62,324 nt of DNA from Enterospora canceri (taxonomy: Eukaryota > Microsporidia > Enterocytozoonidae): positions 1-62,324 of the forward strand of contig LWDP01000010.1 in the NCBI GenBank assembly GCA_002087915.1, written 5' to 3'. The translations under genes were made by a program, and so were the position numbers. Positions 54,346 to 62,324 of the stretch are shown piece by piece. Under the pieces are notes generated by a model. The model made no database searches and was not told where the DNA came from. It was given only the letters and a program-made list of their open reading frames with translations. Numbering within the stretch: position 1 is the first letter of the stretch; each line of letters begins with the position of its first letter.

Positions 54346-54978
54346 TACATCTTGGGAGGTTTTAGTTATATGTTGAGAAGTGGCGTAAAACCGTAGATAG
54401 AGGGATAAGTAATAGATGTGTCGAAAAGGATTGATGGCCCATGTACGGTGGGGGTTGTAGCATCCAGCCCTCGGTGAGTTTAAGAGGGAACTCCTCACTG
54501 CATCTATGAAAATCCCTCGGGCCGATGCCACGGTAGGTATACCTTGCTACAAAATGGCACGGGTTACCCCTAACCCGTGAGGACCTAGCCTCTAAAAAAG
54601 GGTGTAACTGAGGTTCGAACTCAGGAGGCTTAAAGAATCACCTGACGCATTGGGGATCTAGGTTATTGCGTAGAGCCAAAAGGTCTTAAAGTGGTGCAGC
54701 TAAGAGACTTGTCTGTATACTATCTCCTCCAGATAGTTACTTAGGGAACAGACAAACCATGCACCCAGTAAGATTTGGTATCTCTTACTGTATAAAGTAC
54801 CCGGTACGGTAGGCTAACTCCCTCCGTACTGTATAATTTAGTTTTCAAAAGGAGAAAGTACTGTAATGTACAGCCAACCTTGAGTAGAGGAGATCTATCC
54901 GCCTCTACGTCCTGGTGGGTTGGTGAAAGAAGCGACTTTAAAATCCAGAGAGTTAAAAAGGATGAAATCGGTAGGGCA

Positions 54979-57900
54979 ATGATCAAGACGTTGATCACTA
55001 CTGATCAAAGAAACGTCAACCCGGTAGACCCATGTAAGAAGCGAAAACTGACCTCCAAGGGCAAGGAGGTTGATCCCAATGGTTTAGCTACATCTCTACC
55101 GGTACAAGGGACCGACCTTGTAAAATCAGGTACGGATTGGGATCCTAGTGGTAAGGTACTGATGTGGAATGTGGATGAGTTAAGTACTAAGACACTTATG
55201 TGTCTGGTGGAAAGGACACTGAAGCTTCCACATCGGAGCCTGAAAGGTAGACGTATAGTCCAACGTGACGGAACGGTAAGACACGACCTAACTCCAACCG
55301 GGGGAAGGATGATCTCAAAGGATCAATGGACACTAGCTGCGAAAGCAGTTAGGGGATATGTCCGGCAAGAGAAACCCAAGGCAGTTAGGCAAAAAGTCCA
55401 TTACTCTCATAAGAGTAGTGGATCCCGGAGTGAGTGGGATGGACAGTTATCTGTATTGTCCTACAATATCAATGGGTTCTGGAATAAAAGGAATGAGCTT
55501 AATTTGCTTCTTGAAGAAAGGAAACCTTTATTGGTTGCTCTTCAAGAGACTCGAAGACTTGGTGGAGCCAGGTCAAGAGTTTTTGGGTACCAGTGTATTG
55601 AGTCATGGGGAATCCATAGGGCTGGTACTGTTGGAAATCTCTTGGGTGTTAGACGACGAAGCGGTCTCACATTAAGTGAGTACGAGGTAACTCCTTGGTA
55701 CGCAGCAGCTCGTCCAGATGGGACAAACTCCGAAGGGGATCGAGTAGCTATACTTGCCTATTCCGTATATATCCCATGTAAGGGAACGGAAGATAGGAAG
55801 AAAGCGAAAGATTATCTCAAGGCGTCACTAGATAAAGTGGCGTCAGAGAAGAAATTCTCAGAGGTAGTGCTTATGGGAGACCTGAATAGCACACCCAAGG
55901 AAGTAGATACCTTACTCAAGTCTACCAACCTGAGCCTGAATAGGATACGTAGTGAGCAGCATACGTTTAGGAGAGGTACTAAGACCTCTATCCTAGACTA
56001 TGTCTGTCTTACAAGCCCGAGGAACGTTAAAATTAGGGCGGTATATGACTGGGATCTCTCAGATCATTATCCATTGTTGGTACGATGGGAGATGGAAACT
56101 CCTTGGAAAGTTGATGAGAAACTATCAATAGATAGAGATAAACTCACATTGGAAAAGGAGAGAGTAGTAGCTTGTAAAAGCTGGAAACTACAAAACGATC
56201 TCCCTACTCAAGATCTAGTGCAATCTTTCATAAGTAACGCACATAAGATCTTCGAGGATCAGGGTATTAGTAAGAAACGAGGGGAAGTAAGTTGGAGAAA
56301 GTTCTATCGTAGAGGTACTCTCTCTGCGATAAGGGCTAGAAGGGAGTATGCAAAACTCAAAGGGTCGAGTAGGTTTGATGAACAAAGATATCTGGATCTT
56401 AAAGCAAACTCGAAAGACCTGAGACTACGAGATGAGGTATACGTCCACGAGAAGAAGCTTGAGGATCTGTGTTCTTATGCCAGATCCAATGACGGAAGAA
56501 AGCTTTGGATGAACCTTAAGAGTATGTTGAAAGGGGTAGCTGGGGCAGAAGCAGGCGCCCTGATGGATAAGGTAAATAACAGGATCGTTTATGCGACTTC
56601 TGAGAAGCAAGTAGTATGGTCTACCCATTTTGGAAACCTGGCTGTCGATGAGACAGGTAATAGCAGGTGCTACGATAAATGGAAGATCATACTACCTTGT
56701 GAAGAGGATAGGCCGGTGCATCAGGGTTGTAATGAACAACTCGAATGGAGTGATGTAGTTACAGCTCTGAAGCAATTACCAAGGAACAAAGCATGTGGTA
56801 TGGATGGAATACCTGGAGAACTCTTCAAACTGGTAGAGAACGAAATTAATCCAGAGACCAGGTTGGCCAAAGCTATTTGGGACATAGTTAATACTATGTG
56901 GATAAGAGCTGAGGTACCAGAGTGTCTGACAGCAGCAGCTGTGGTACCTATTCCAAAGAAAGGTGACCTGAGTGATCCGGATAATTATAGAGGTATCTCT
57001 CTCATACCGGTGATACTCAAGTTGGTGAGTAAGATTGCTACGAACCGACTGACAGCTATTGTAGAAACCAATAACCTGATCCGTAAGGAACAGGCAGGTT
57101 TCAGGTCAAGAGAAGAGTGTGTGGGTCAAGCCACTGCGATGTATGAAGCTGTAGGCCGAAGGGCAGCCGACGGGAAAACTACGTATGCTCTCTTCATCGA
57201 TTTCTCCAAGGCATATGACAGAGTACCACATGCAGGATTATTGAGGAAGATAGAATCCATGGGAATTGGAGGACATCTCCTCAAGGTAATTAAGGCCTTG
57301 TATGACAAACCTAAGTTATGTGTGCGAGTATCAGGTTCATACTCTGGTATGGTAGCATACGACAAGGGTGTTAGACAAGGTTGCCCGGCATCACCTATCT
57401 TATTTGACCTATACATCAACGACTTACTCGATAAAGGTAAAGGAATCATAGTACCAGGTGTTCAGGAGCGTCTGAAAGGACTACTGTTCGCTGATGACGC
57501 AGTGATATTCGCGGAGTCTGCCAGTCAGTTGCAAGAAGCACCTGACCGAGTAGAAGAGTGGGCTCAGAAGTGGGAAATGAGGCTTAACATTGAAAAGTGT
57601 GGAGTACTCACATTCCCACCAAGAGATAGTGCNGGTTCATACTCTGGTATGGTAGCATACGACAAGGGTGTTAGACAAGGTTGCCCGGCATCACCTATCT
57701 TATTTGACCTATACATCAACGACTTACTCGATAAAGGTAAAGGAATCATAGTACCAGGTGTTCAGGAGCGTCTGAAAGGACTACTGTTCGCTGATGACGC
57801 AGTGATATTCGCGGAGTCTGCCAGTCAGTTGCAAGAAGCACCTGACCGAGTAGAAGAGTGGGCTCAGAAGTGGGAAATGAGGCTTAACATTGAAAAGTGT

Positions 57901-59436
57901 GGAGTACTCACATTCCCACCAAGAGATAGTGCTACTAATAGTGAGCCAGTGATAGAGGAAACCCAGATCATCCTCCATCAAGAGACTGTGCCAATAGTAG
58001 ATCACTATACATACTTAGGTGTGAAGATCACCAAAACCTTAACTCCAATGGACATGTCTCATCACAATATAGGTAAGGGTATTAAGACTATTGAGGGTCT
58101 GAAACCTATATTGTGTGGGACAAGAGTACCCACGTACTTCAAACTGAAACTGATTCACGCACGGTTGATGCCTGTATTATTGTACGGTGCGGAACTGTGG
58201 GGTATGAATACCAACAATTGTAGGAAGCTACAACAAACCTTAGTAGGGGCACTCAGGATGGCGATGCGAGTAGGGAGGAATGTCAGNGTGCCAATAGTAG
58301 ATCACTATACATACTTAGGTGTGAAGATCACCAAAACCTTAACTCCAATGGACATGTCTCATCACAATATAGGTAAGGGTATTAAGACTATTGAGGGTCT
58401 GAAACCTATATTGTGTGGGACAAGAGTACCCACGTACTTCAAACTGAAACTGATTCACGCACGGTTGATGCCTGTATTATTGTACGGTGCGGAACTGTGG
58501 GGTATGAATACCAACAATTGTAGGAAGCTACAACAAACCTTAGTAGGGGCACTCAGGATGGCGATGCGAGTAGGGAGGAATGTCAGTGTAGGCAGGCTGC
58601 TTGCGGAAACAGGGACAGCACTCGTAGCTGAGTCTGCGGCCAAGAGACGACACAGGGCTACCCGAAAGTTCCCTACCCTCAAGACCTGGATTGCGATCCT
58701 TTTGAAGAATCCCTACCACGGGAGGAAGAGGGTCTGGTCTACCAACTCCCAACAATGGACTAAACACTACCTGAAGGAATGTCTAACGGAAAACAGTAAG
58801 AGACTCGAAGAGCTCTATGCTGGGCGTCAGTTGAAGGCGGATAAAACTTTAGCCACTCAGTGGGCCAAGGACCTGAAACTGGATACTGAGCCTCCGGTCT
58901 GGATACAGTTAGGTCTTGAGCAACCTAAACTGGCCAGAGCACTTAGTGAGGTAGGCCGTATTCGCCTAGGGGTATTCCCTATAGGTAAGAGACTGGTTTA
59001 CTGCAAAGTGTTAGACAGAAAATACCTTGCCAGATGTCCTGCTTGTGAGCAGGATGAACCTGAGACAATTGAGCATCTATTACTCACATGCCCAAGGTGG
59101 GATGATGCTCGAACCCGATACCTATTACCCAGTCTTGGGGAAGTAGGTATCAACTCCACTGCCCGTGAGGCAACGATAAGTATACTCCTGGGAGGGGAGT
59201 TGGTTGACGAAGTGTCGGCAGAAGAGCTAGCTCCTAAAAGAGCGAAACTCTTACTGTCGGCCGACAAGAAACGGGACTTTGTAGTTAATACTGCAAGGTT
59301 CCTTAAGGTCGCGTTACCAAAACGCCAGGGCCTGATAGCTCCCAAGCTTGTCAGGTCCTCCATCAACCTCCTTGACGCAAGGCCAGAAAGGTATGCGAGC
59401 TCTAGGCGGGCAGGAGTCGGTAGGGGAGAGTTTTAG
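54979..59436 (+). CDS. Retrotransposon ORF: APE endonuclease, reverse transcriptase, CCHC finger
   Basis: The ORF encodes an apurinic-type endonuclease (SYNING, LQETRR, VVLMGDLNSTP, SILDYV, DLSDHYPLL), a reverse transcriptase (KACGMDGIPGELF, NYRGISLIPV, GVRQGCPASP, catalytic LLFADDAVIFAES), and a C-terminal zinc knuckle of the form C-X2-C-X9-H-X4-C (CPACEQDEPETIEHLLLTC). These mediate target-primed reverse transcription. This is the first ATG; the frame is open back to 54796, and a TTG at 54880 is possible. The two false 299-bp copies (each 300 bp with its N, so in frame) duplicate part of the RT and thumb region; without them the ORF is about 1,285 codons and unbroken. Confidence 0.92.
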   Translation: MIKTLITTDQRNVNPVDPCKKRKLTSKGKEVDPNGLATSLPVQGTDLVKSGTDWDPSGKVLMWNVDELSTKTLMCLVERTLKLPHRSLKGRRIVQRDGTVRHDLTPTGGRMISKDQWTLAAKAVRGYVRQEKPKAVRQKVHYSHKSSGSRSEWDGQLSVLSYNINGFWNKRNELNLLLEERKPLLVALQETRRLGGARSRVFGYQCIESWGIHRAGTVGNLLGVRRRSGLTLSEYEVTPWYAAARPDGTNSEGDRVAILAYSVYIPCKGTEDRKKAKDYLKASLDKVASEKKFSEVVLMGDLNSTPKEVDTLLKSTNLSLNRIRSEQHTFRRGTKTSILDYVCLTSPRNVKIRAVYDWDLSDHYPLLVRWEMETPWKVDEKLSIDRDKLTLEKERVVACKSWKLQNDLPTQDLVQSFISNAHKIFEDQGISKKRGEVSWRKFYRRGTLSAIRARREYAKLKGSSRFDEQRYLDLKANSKDLRLRDEVYVHEKKLEDLCSYARSNDGRKLWMNLKSMLKGVAGAEAGALMDKVNNRIVYATSEKQVVWSTHFGNLAVDETGNSRCYDKWKIILPCEEDRPVHQGCNEQLEWSDVVTALKQLPRNKACGMDGIPGELFKLVENEINPETRLAKAIWDIVNTMWIRAEVPECLTAAAVVPIPKKGDLSDPDNYRGISLIPVILKLVSKIATNRLTAIVETNNLIRKEQAGFRSREECVGQATAMYEAVGRRAADGKTTYALFIDFSKAYDRVPHAGLLRKIESMGIGGHLLKVIKALYDKPKLCVRVSGSYSGMVAYDKGVRQGCPASPILFDLYINDLLDKGKGIIVPGVQERLKGLLFADDAVIFAESASQLQEAPDRVEEWAQKWEMRLNIEKCGVLTFPPRDSXGSYSGMVAYDKGVRQGCPASPILFDLYINDLLDKGKGIIVPGVQERLKGLLFADDAVIFAESASQLQEAPDRVEEWAQKWEMRLNIEKCGVLTFPPRDSATNSEPVIEETQIILHQETVPIVDHYTYLGVKITKTLTPMDMSHHNIGKGIKTIEGLKPILCGTRVPTYFKLKLIHARLMPVLLYGAELWGMNTNNCRKLQQTLVGALRMAMRVGRNVXVPIVDHYTYLGVKITKTLTPMDMSHHNIGKGIKTIEGLKPILCGTRVPTYFKLKLIHARLMPVLLYGAELWGMNTNNCRKLQQTLVGALRMAMRVGRNVSVGRLLAETGTALVAESAAKRRHRATRKFPTLKTWIAILLKNPYHGRKRVWSTNSQQWTKHYLKECLTENSKRLEELYAGRQLKADKTLATQWAKDLKLDTEPPVWIQLGLEQPKLARALSEVGRIRLGVFPIGKRLVYCKVLDRKYLARCPACEQDEPETIEHLLLTCPRWDDARTRYLLPSLGEVGINSTAREATISILLGGELVDEVSAEELAPKRAKLLLSADKKRDFVVNTARFLKVALPKRQGLIAPKLVRSSINLLDARPERYASSRRAGVGRGEF
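57634..57932. repeat. 299-bp copy after N at 57633 (assembly overlap)
   Basis: Bases 57634-57932 repeat 57334-57632 exactly after a single N, inside the retrotransposon RT region including the LLFADD catalytic motif. The copy keeps the reading frame because 299 bases plus N equals 300. A real element with two consecutive catalytic cores would be unprecedented, so this is treated as an unmerged contig overlap. Confidence 0.9.
58288..58586. repeat. 299-bp copy after N at 58287 (assembly overlap)
   Basis: Bases 58288-58586 repeat 57988-58286 exactly after a single N, inside the C-terminal part of the retrotransposon ORF. The contig between this join and the one at 57633 is only 653 bp long, which suggests that the element's interior forms a branch in the assembly graph because several variants of it exist. 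Confidence 0.9.
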
Positions 59437-59504
59437 TGAGTAAGAGTCTCACATAACCACTACCCAAGTGGTATCCATGAGGATTTCTCGAAACGATAGA
59501 AATC
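59436..59504 (+). repeat. Three hairpins in retrotransposon 3' UTR
   Basis: Three consecutive inverted repeats follow or overlap the stop codon: GTGAG...CTCAC (59436-59452), CCACT...AGTGG (59457-59471) and GATTTCT...AGAAATC (59482-59504). They end ten bases before the A run that closes the element. Many non-LTR elements use 3' structures for recognition by their own reverse transcriptase; that function here is inference. Confidence 0.55.
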
Positions 59505-59634
59505 AGACTGATCAAAAAAACCTTCATAATATACAATAAAGATTATATGTTATTAGTATGTTAATATCAACATACCTACACTATCGTCCTTATGTAAAAG
59601 TATTTTATTAGATATATAGATTTTTATTGAATTA

Positions 59635-59682
59635 ATGCTACCCCCAATTACTATTTTTTGACTACTATTTGAGAGGAGTAAT
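59635..59682 (+). promoter_or_regulatory. Putative rRNA promoter element upstream of LSU
   Basis: ATGCTA, 12 bases, then ATTTTTTGACTACTATTTGAG followed by AGGAGTAAT. It matches the element before the SSU (52358-52404) with the same ATGCTA-to-ATTTTTT spacing and 19 of 21 identical bases in the core. It lies about 35-45 bp before the LSU 5' end and after the retrotransposon. If functional, it would let LSU be transcribed separately from SSU. Confidence 0.55.
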
Positions 59683-59718
59683 GTCCTTTTAAAAGTAAGA
59701 AAAAATAGTTATATCCTA

Positions 59719-60365
59719 GGTACGGGATCAATTGGGTCTACAAGCGAGGACGAACGTGAAAGAATACGAGATTGTCTTTTAGACTGTTCTAATTGCAGGA
59801 ATTCTTTTGCGGATACTCCCTGAACTTAAGCATATCAGTAAGGGAAGGAAAAGAAACCAACTGGGATTCTGATAGTAGCGGCGAGCGAACACAGAGAAGC
59901 CCTAATGGTAAGGCTCCTTTAAGGGGCCGTTGTAATAGCAAGCGGATAAATGATCTGGAAAGATTAGCCAAAGCGGGTGATAGCCCCGGACCGTGGCGCA
60001 AAGGGTAGAGTAGTGCTGTTTGGTAATACAGTGTGAAAGGGAGGTAGTAACTTCCAAGGCTAAATATAAGTAGACACCGATAGAGTAGAAGTAGCGCGAG
60101 CGAAATGTGAAAAAATCTCTTTTAGAGAGTGAAATAGTGAAAGTACCTAGGCGTAAGCCGAGAAATTCGGACCCGTATTGAAACACGGACCAAGGAGACT
60201 TTGACTGGAGCGAGGTGAAGGGCGATAAACCCTGAGCCGAGATAAATTAATTAGTTGCAGTCATAGGACCCGAAAGGTGGTGAACTATGCCTGCCGTGAT
60301 TGAAGTCAGGATAAATTCTGATGGAGGATCTAAGCCGTATTGATGTTCAACTCATTGGCAGGAGG

Positions 60366-60396
<31 letters not shown>

Positions 60397-61327
60397 CCTG
60401 GTAGCTGGTTCTAGCCGAAATGTCTCGTAGGACAGCGGTGCCGAAGTGCAGGAGGATGTCGTAGAGAGGATGTAGGTGTAACCAACAAACTCCGAAGGCG
60501 TCTGTTGTGTCGCGAGTGATCCGACACAACGATCTGAGAGGCACCAGTGGGCGCCTTGTGGTAAGCAGGAGGCGCAAGATGGGATGAACCATGAGGGGAG
60601 ATAAGCTGCCAAAAGCAGAACAGAGAGCCCATAAAGGTGGTAGCCAAATTAAGACAGTGGGGCGGTGGCCATGGAAGTCGGCATCCGCTAAGAAACGTGT
60701 TACAACGTACCCATCGAATTTGGGACTACCGAAAATGGATGGCGCTAATCTGCGGAGCGATGCTCCTAAGGGGAACCCTAGTAGGCTAGCGCGAGGATGA
60801 CAGTGAAGGCTATGCGTGAGCGTTGTTGGAGTCATTCTCGGTGCAGATCTTGGAGGTAGTAGCATCACAGATGTGTGCCTGTGGAGGCGGGTTTGTCCTT
60901 TGGATCGAAGGAAGTGATACGGCCCTATTAAAAGGGAAGCACATAGATATTTGTGCGAATCTGCCCTAAGTGGTGACACGATTATGACTCTGCCGTAGTT
61001 GAGAATGGTGTTAATTTGCCATTCTCACTATACTCTAGAATGTCATATTAAGATGGAGTATTAGGCAGGCGTTGAAAAGGATGGGCAGTTGCCGTACCGA
61101 ACCGCATCAGGACTCCGAGGGTTAGAAGCCCAAGGCATAAGTCAAAGTAGGTAAGGGAAGTCGGCAAAATAGATGAGTAACCTCGGGAGAATTATTGGCT
61201 CTGGCGTGCCAGAACTGGGCTAACAAGGGGAATCTGACTGTTTAATAAAAACATAGCTTTGTGTCGATGCAAAGTGAATTCTGCCCAGTGCTTGGGACGT
61301 TAAGGAAGTTATTTTAAGTACGCACTT

Positions 61328-61378
<51 letters not shown>

Positions 61379-61477
61379 GTCTAATTAGCGACGCGCATGA
61401 ATGGAGCAACGAGATTCCCACTGTCCCTACCTACTGCTTTGCGAACCAACAGCCAAGGGAACGGGCTTGGGATATGC

Positions 61478-61515
<38 letters not shown>

Positions 61516-61791
61516 AAGTACAGCCCTCTATTTGCTTGTCGTAGCGAGGTGGGTTATTGTGTGAGACCACTGACATCCGTAATGGAGGTGCTTCTAAAAC
61601 TTGATGGGGAGTTTGACTGGGGCGGTACGACTGCTAAACTATAACGCAGACGTCCAAAGGTAAGCTCAGGGAGGATGGAAACCCCCCAGAGAGCACAAGG
61701 GCAAATGCTTGCTTTAGCTTGCTGCATGCGCAGCAAGTACTGGAAACAGCGGCCTAGAGATCCTCCACCATCACTAGGGGTGGAGGTGACG

Positions 61792-61824
<33 letters not shown>

Positions 61825-62215
61825 GGCCGAGCGTCCGCAGCGACGCCGCTTTTTGATTCTTCGATGTCGGTTCTTCCGAGTATGGTGATGCATCGCTCAC
61901 CAAGTATATGATTGTTCACCAACTAACAGGGAACGTGAACTGGGTTTAGACCGTCGCGAGACAGGTTAGTTTTACCCTACTGCGATGTATTGAAGAGTAG
62001 ATCAGAACAGTACGAGAGGAAGCACCGATCAGGACCACTGGTACCGCCCTCGTCTGTTAAGGCGCGGGGCACAGCTACGTCCTTCTTGTAACAGCTGAAA
62101 GCCTCTAAGCTGGAATAAGTACTTAACAATACCAATGTGTGAAGACGACTCACGCGGGGACGGGGGCTGTACGGCATGAGCTTATTGCGAGTGCTTCAGG
62201 CCGCCCGATCCTCAA
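59719..62215 (+). rRNA. Large-subunit rRNA with fused 5.8S-like 5' end
   Basis: The gene is about 2.5 kb, a reduced microsporidian LSU. The first 110 bases contain 5.8S-like sequence (GGGATCAATTGGGTC and AATTGCAGGAATTC), continuing without a spacer into CTGAACTTAAGCATATCA, the usual 28S start, so 5.8S is not separate. AGTACGAGAGGA (sarcin-ricin loop) is at 62009-62020, and peptidyl-transferase sequences lie near 61.65-61.95 kb. The 3' end is set near CCGCCCGATCCTC, before a T run. Boundaries are approximate. Confidence 0.93.
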
Positions 62216-62324
62216 CTTTTTTATTTATTTGGGTTTATATGATAATATAAGAAATTATTTAGCTGTTCTCTTGCTCCTATAAATTCGTTCTCGCTAATTT
62301 CACTTAAATATAGTAGTGTGAAAT
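62216..62324. other. AT-rich sequence after LSU rRNA
   Basis: This is 109 bp of AT-rich sequence at the end of the window, beginning with a TTTTTT run that could end LSU transcription. No gene is seen, and the copy of the rRNA upstream element that would mark a following rDNA unit is not present in this part. Confidence 0.4.

Larger units (their letters stand above)
54175..59516 (+). mobile_element. Non-LTR (LINE-type) retrotransposon between SSU and LSU rRNA
   Basis: An apparently complete APE-type non-LTR element sits in the rDNA spacer. It has a structured 5' UTR of about 0.8 kb with tRNA-like folds, one long ORF, a 3' UTR with three hairpins and a short A run at 59514-59520. AAAACCTT occurs at both boundaries (54167-54174 and 59517-59524), a possible 8-bp target-site duplication. 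No LTRs are seen. Two internal N joins (57633, 58287) each add a false 299-bp copy. The exact ends are uncertain by tens of bases. Confidence 0.85.

Noticed and set aside
54600..54665. Second tRNA gene in the retrotransposon 5' UTR
   Set aside because: A good T arm and a T run are present, but no matching acceptor stem or D arm was found.
57334..58586. Tandem duplication of the RT catalytic core
   Set aside because: Both repeats are exactly 299 bp, identical and next to a single N, like the two outside the element.
59793..62177. Several open frames inside the LSU rRNA region
   Set aside because: They overlap conserved LSU rRNA sequence, have no recognisable domains and reflect chance open frames.

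Overview
The window comes from a microsporidian nuclear genome. The evidence is a very short SSU rRNA (about 1.3 kb), an LSU rRNA whose 5' end carries 5.8S-like sequence instead of a separate 5.8S gene, densely packed intronless eukaryotic genes, intergenic spacers often of only 15-60 bp, and a C-rich element (CCC or CCCC) a few bases upstream of most start codons. I cannot fix the genus from sequence alone.

Layout. 0-10 kb: a transposon-end-like repeat, an unidentified protein, a possible CAF-1 large-subunit-like protein, an FG/NPF nucleoporin, a membrane-anchored insulinase-type protease, and two single-pass membrane proteins, one of them highly repetitive. 10-19.5 kb: a possible Rgp1-like protein, an unknown, a DDT-domain protein, a protein disulfide isomerase, a telobox Myb protein, Vid27, Yif1 and a tail-anchored unknown; much of this stretch is GC-richer than its surroundings. 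19.4-21.8 kb: three staphylococcal-nuclease-type genes. 21.7-37.3 kb: Nuf2, Utp7, a Trm732/THADA-like protein, Tfb5, Sec18/NSF, GAPDH, a TPR protein, an FNR-type reductase, Sec12, an Esa1-type MYST acetyltransferase, a PX protein and an Exo84-like protein. 37.4-52.2 kb: Doa1/PLAA, an E(z)-type SET methyltransferase, a membrane protein, an EED/ESC-like WD40 protein, LSm2, V-ATPase subunit a, Dna2, tRNA-Trp, a p47/Shp1-type protein, a cyclin-like protein, a coiled-coil protein, Rpt6 and an ING-type PHD protein. 52.3-62.2 kb: SSU rRNA, an APE-type non-LTR retrotransposon, and LSU rRNA.

Main points. (1) A complete non-LTR retrotransposon lies between SSU and LSU rRNA, where a short internal spacer would be expected. 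(2) A nearly 50-bp element with fixed internal spacing precedes both SSU and LSU, suggesting that each rRNA may have its own promoter. (3) Homologues of the two PRC2 core proteins, E(z) and EED, lie within 1 kb of each other, and two NuA4-type proteins (Esa1 and ING) are in the same window. (4) Four single-N positions are each followed by an exact 299-bp repeat of the preceding sequence. These look like unmerged contig overlaps, not biological duplications, and they affect the repetitive membrane protein, the SSU 5' end and the retrotransposon ORF.

Start codons were chosen as ATGs, with preference for those just after a C-rich element; several longer readings that begin at TTG or GTG were shortened. 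All functional names come from motif recognition by eye; no database search was run.
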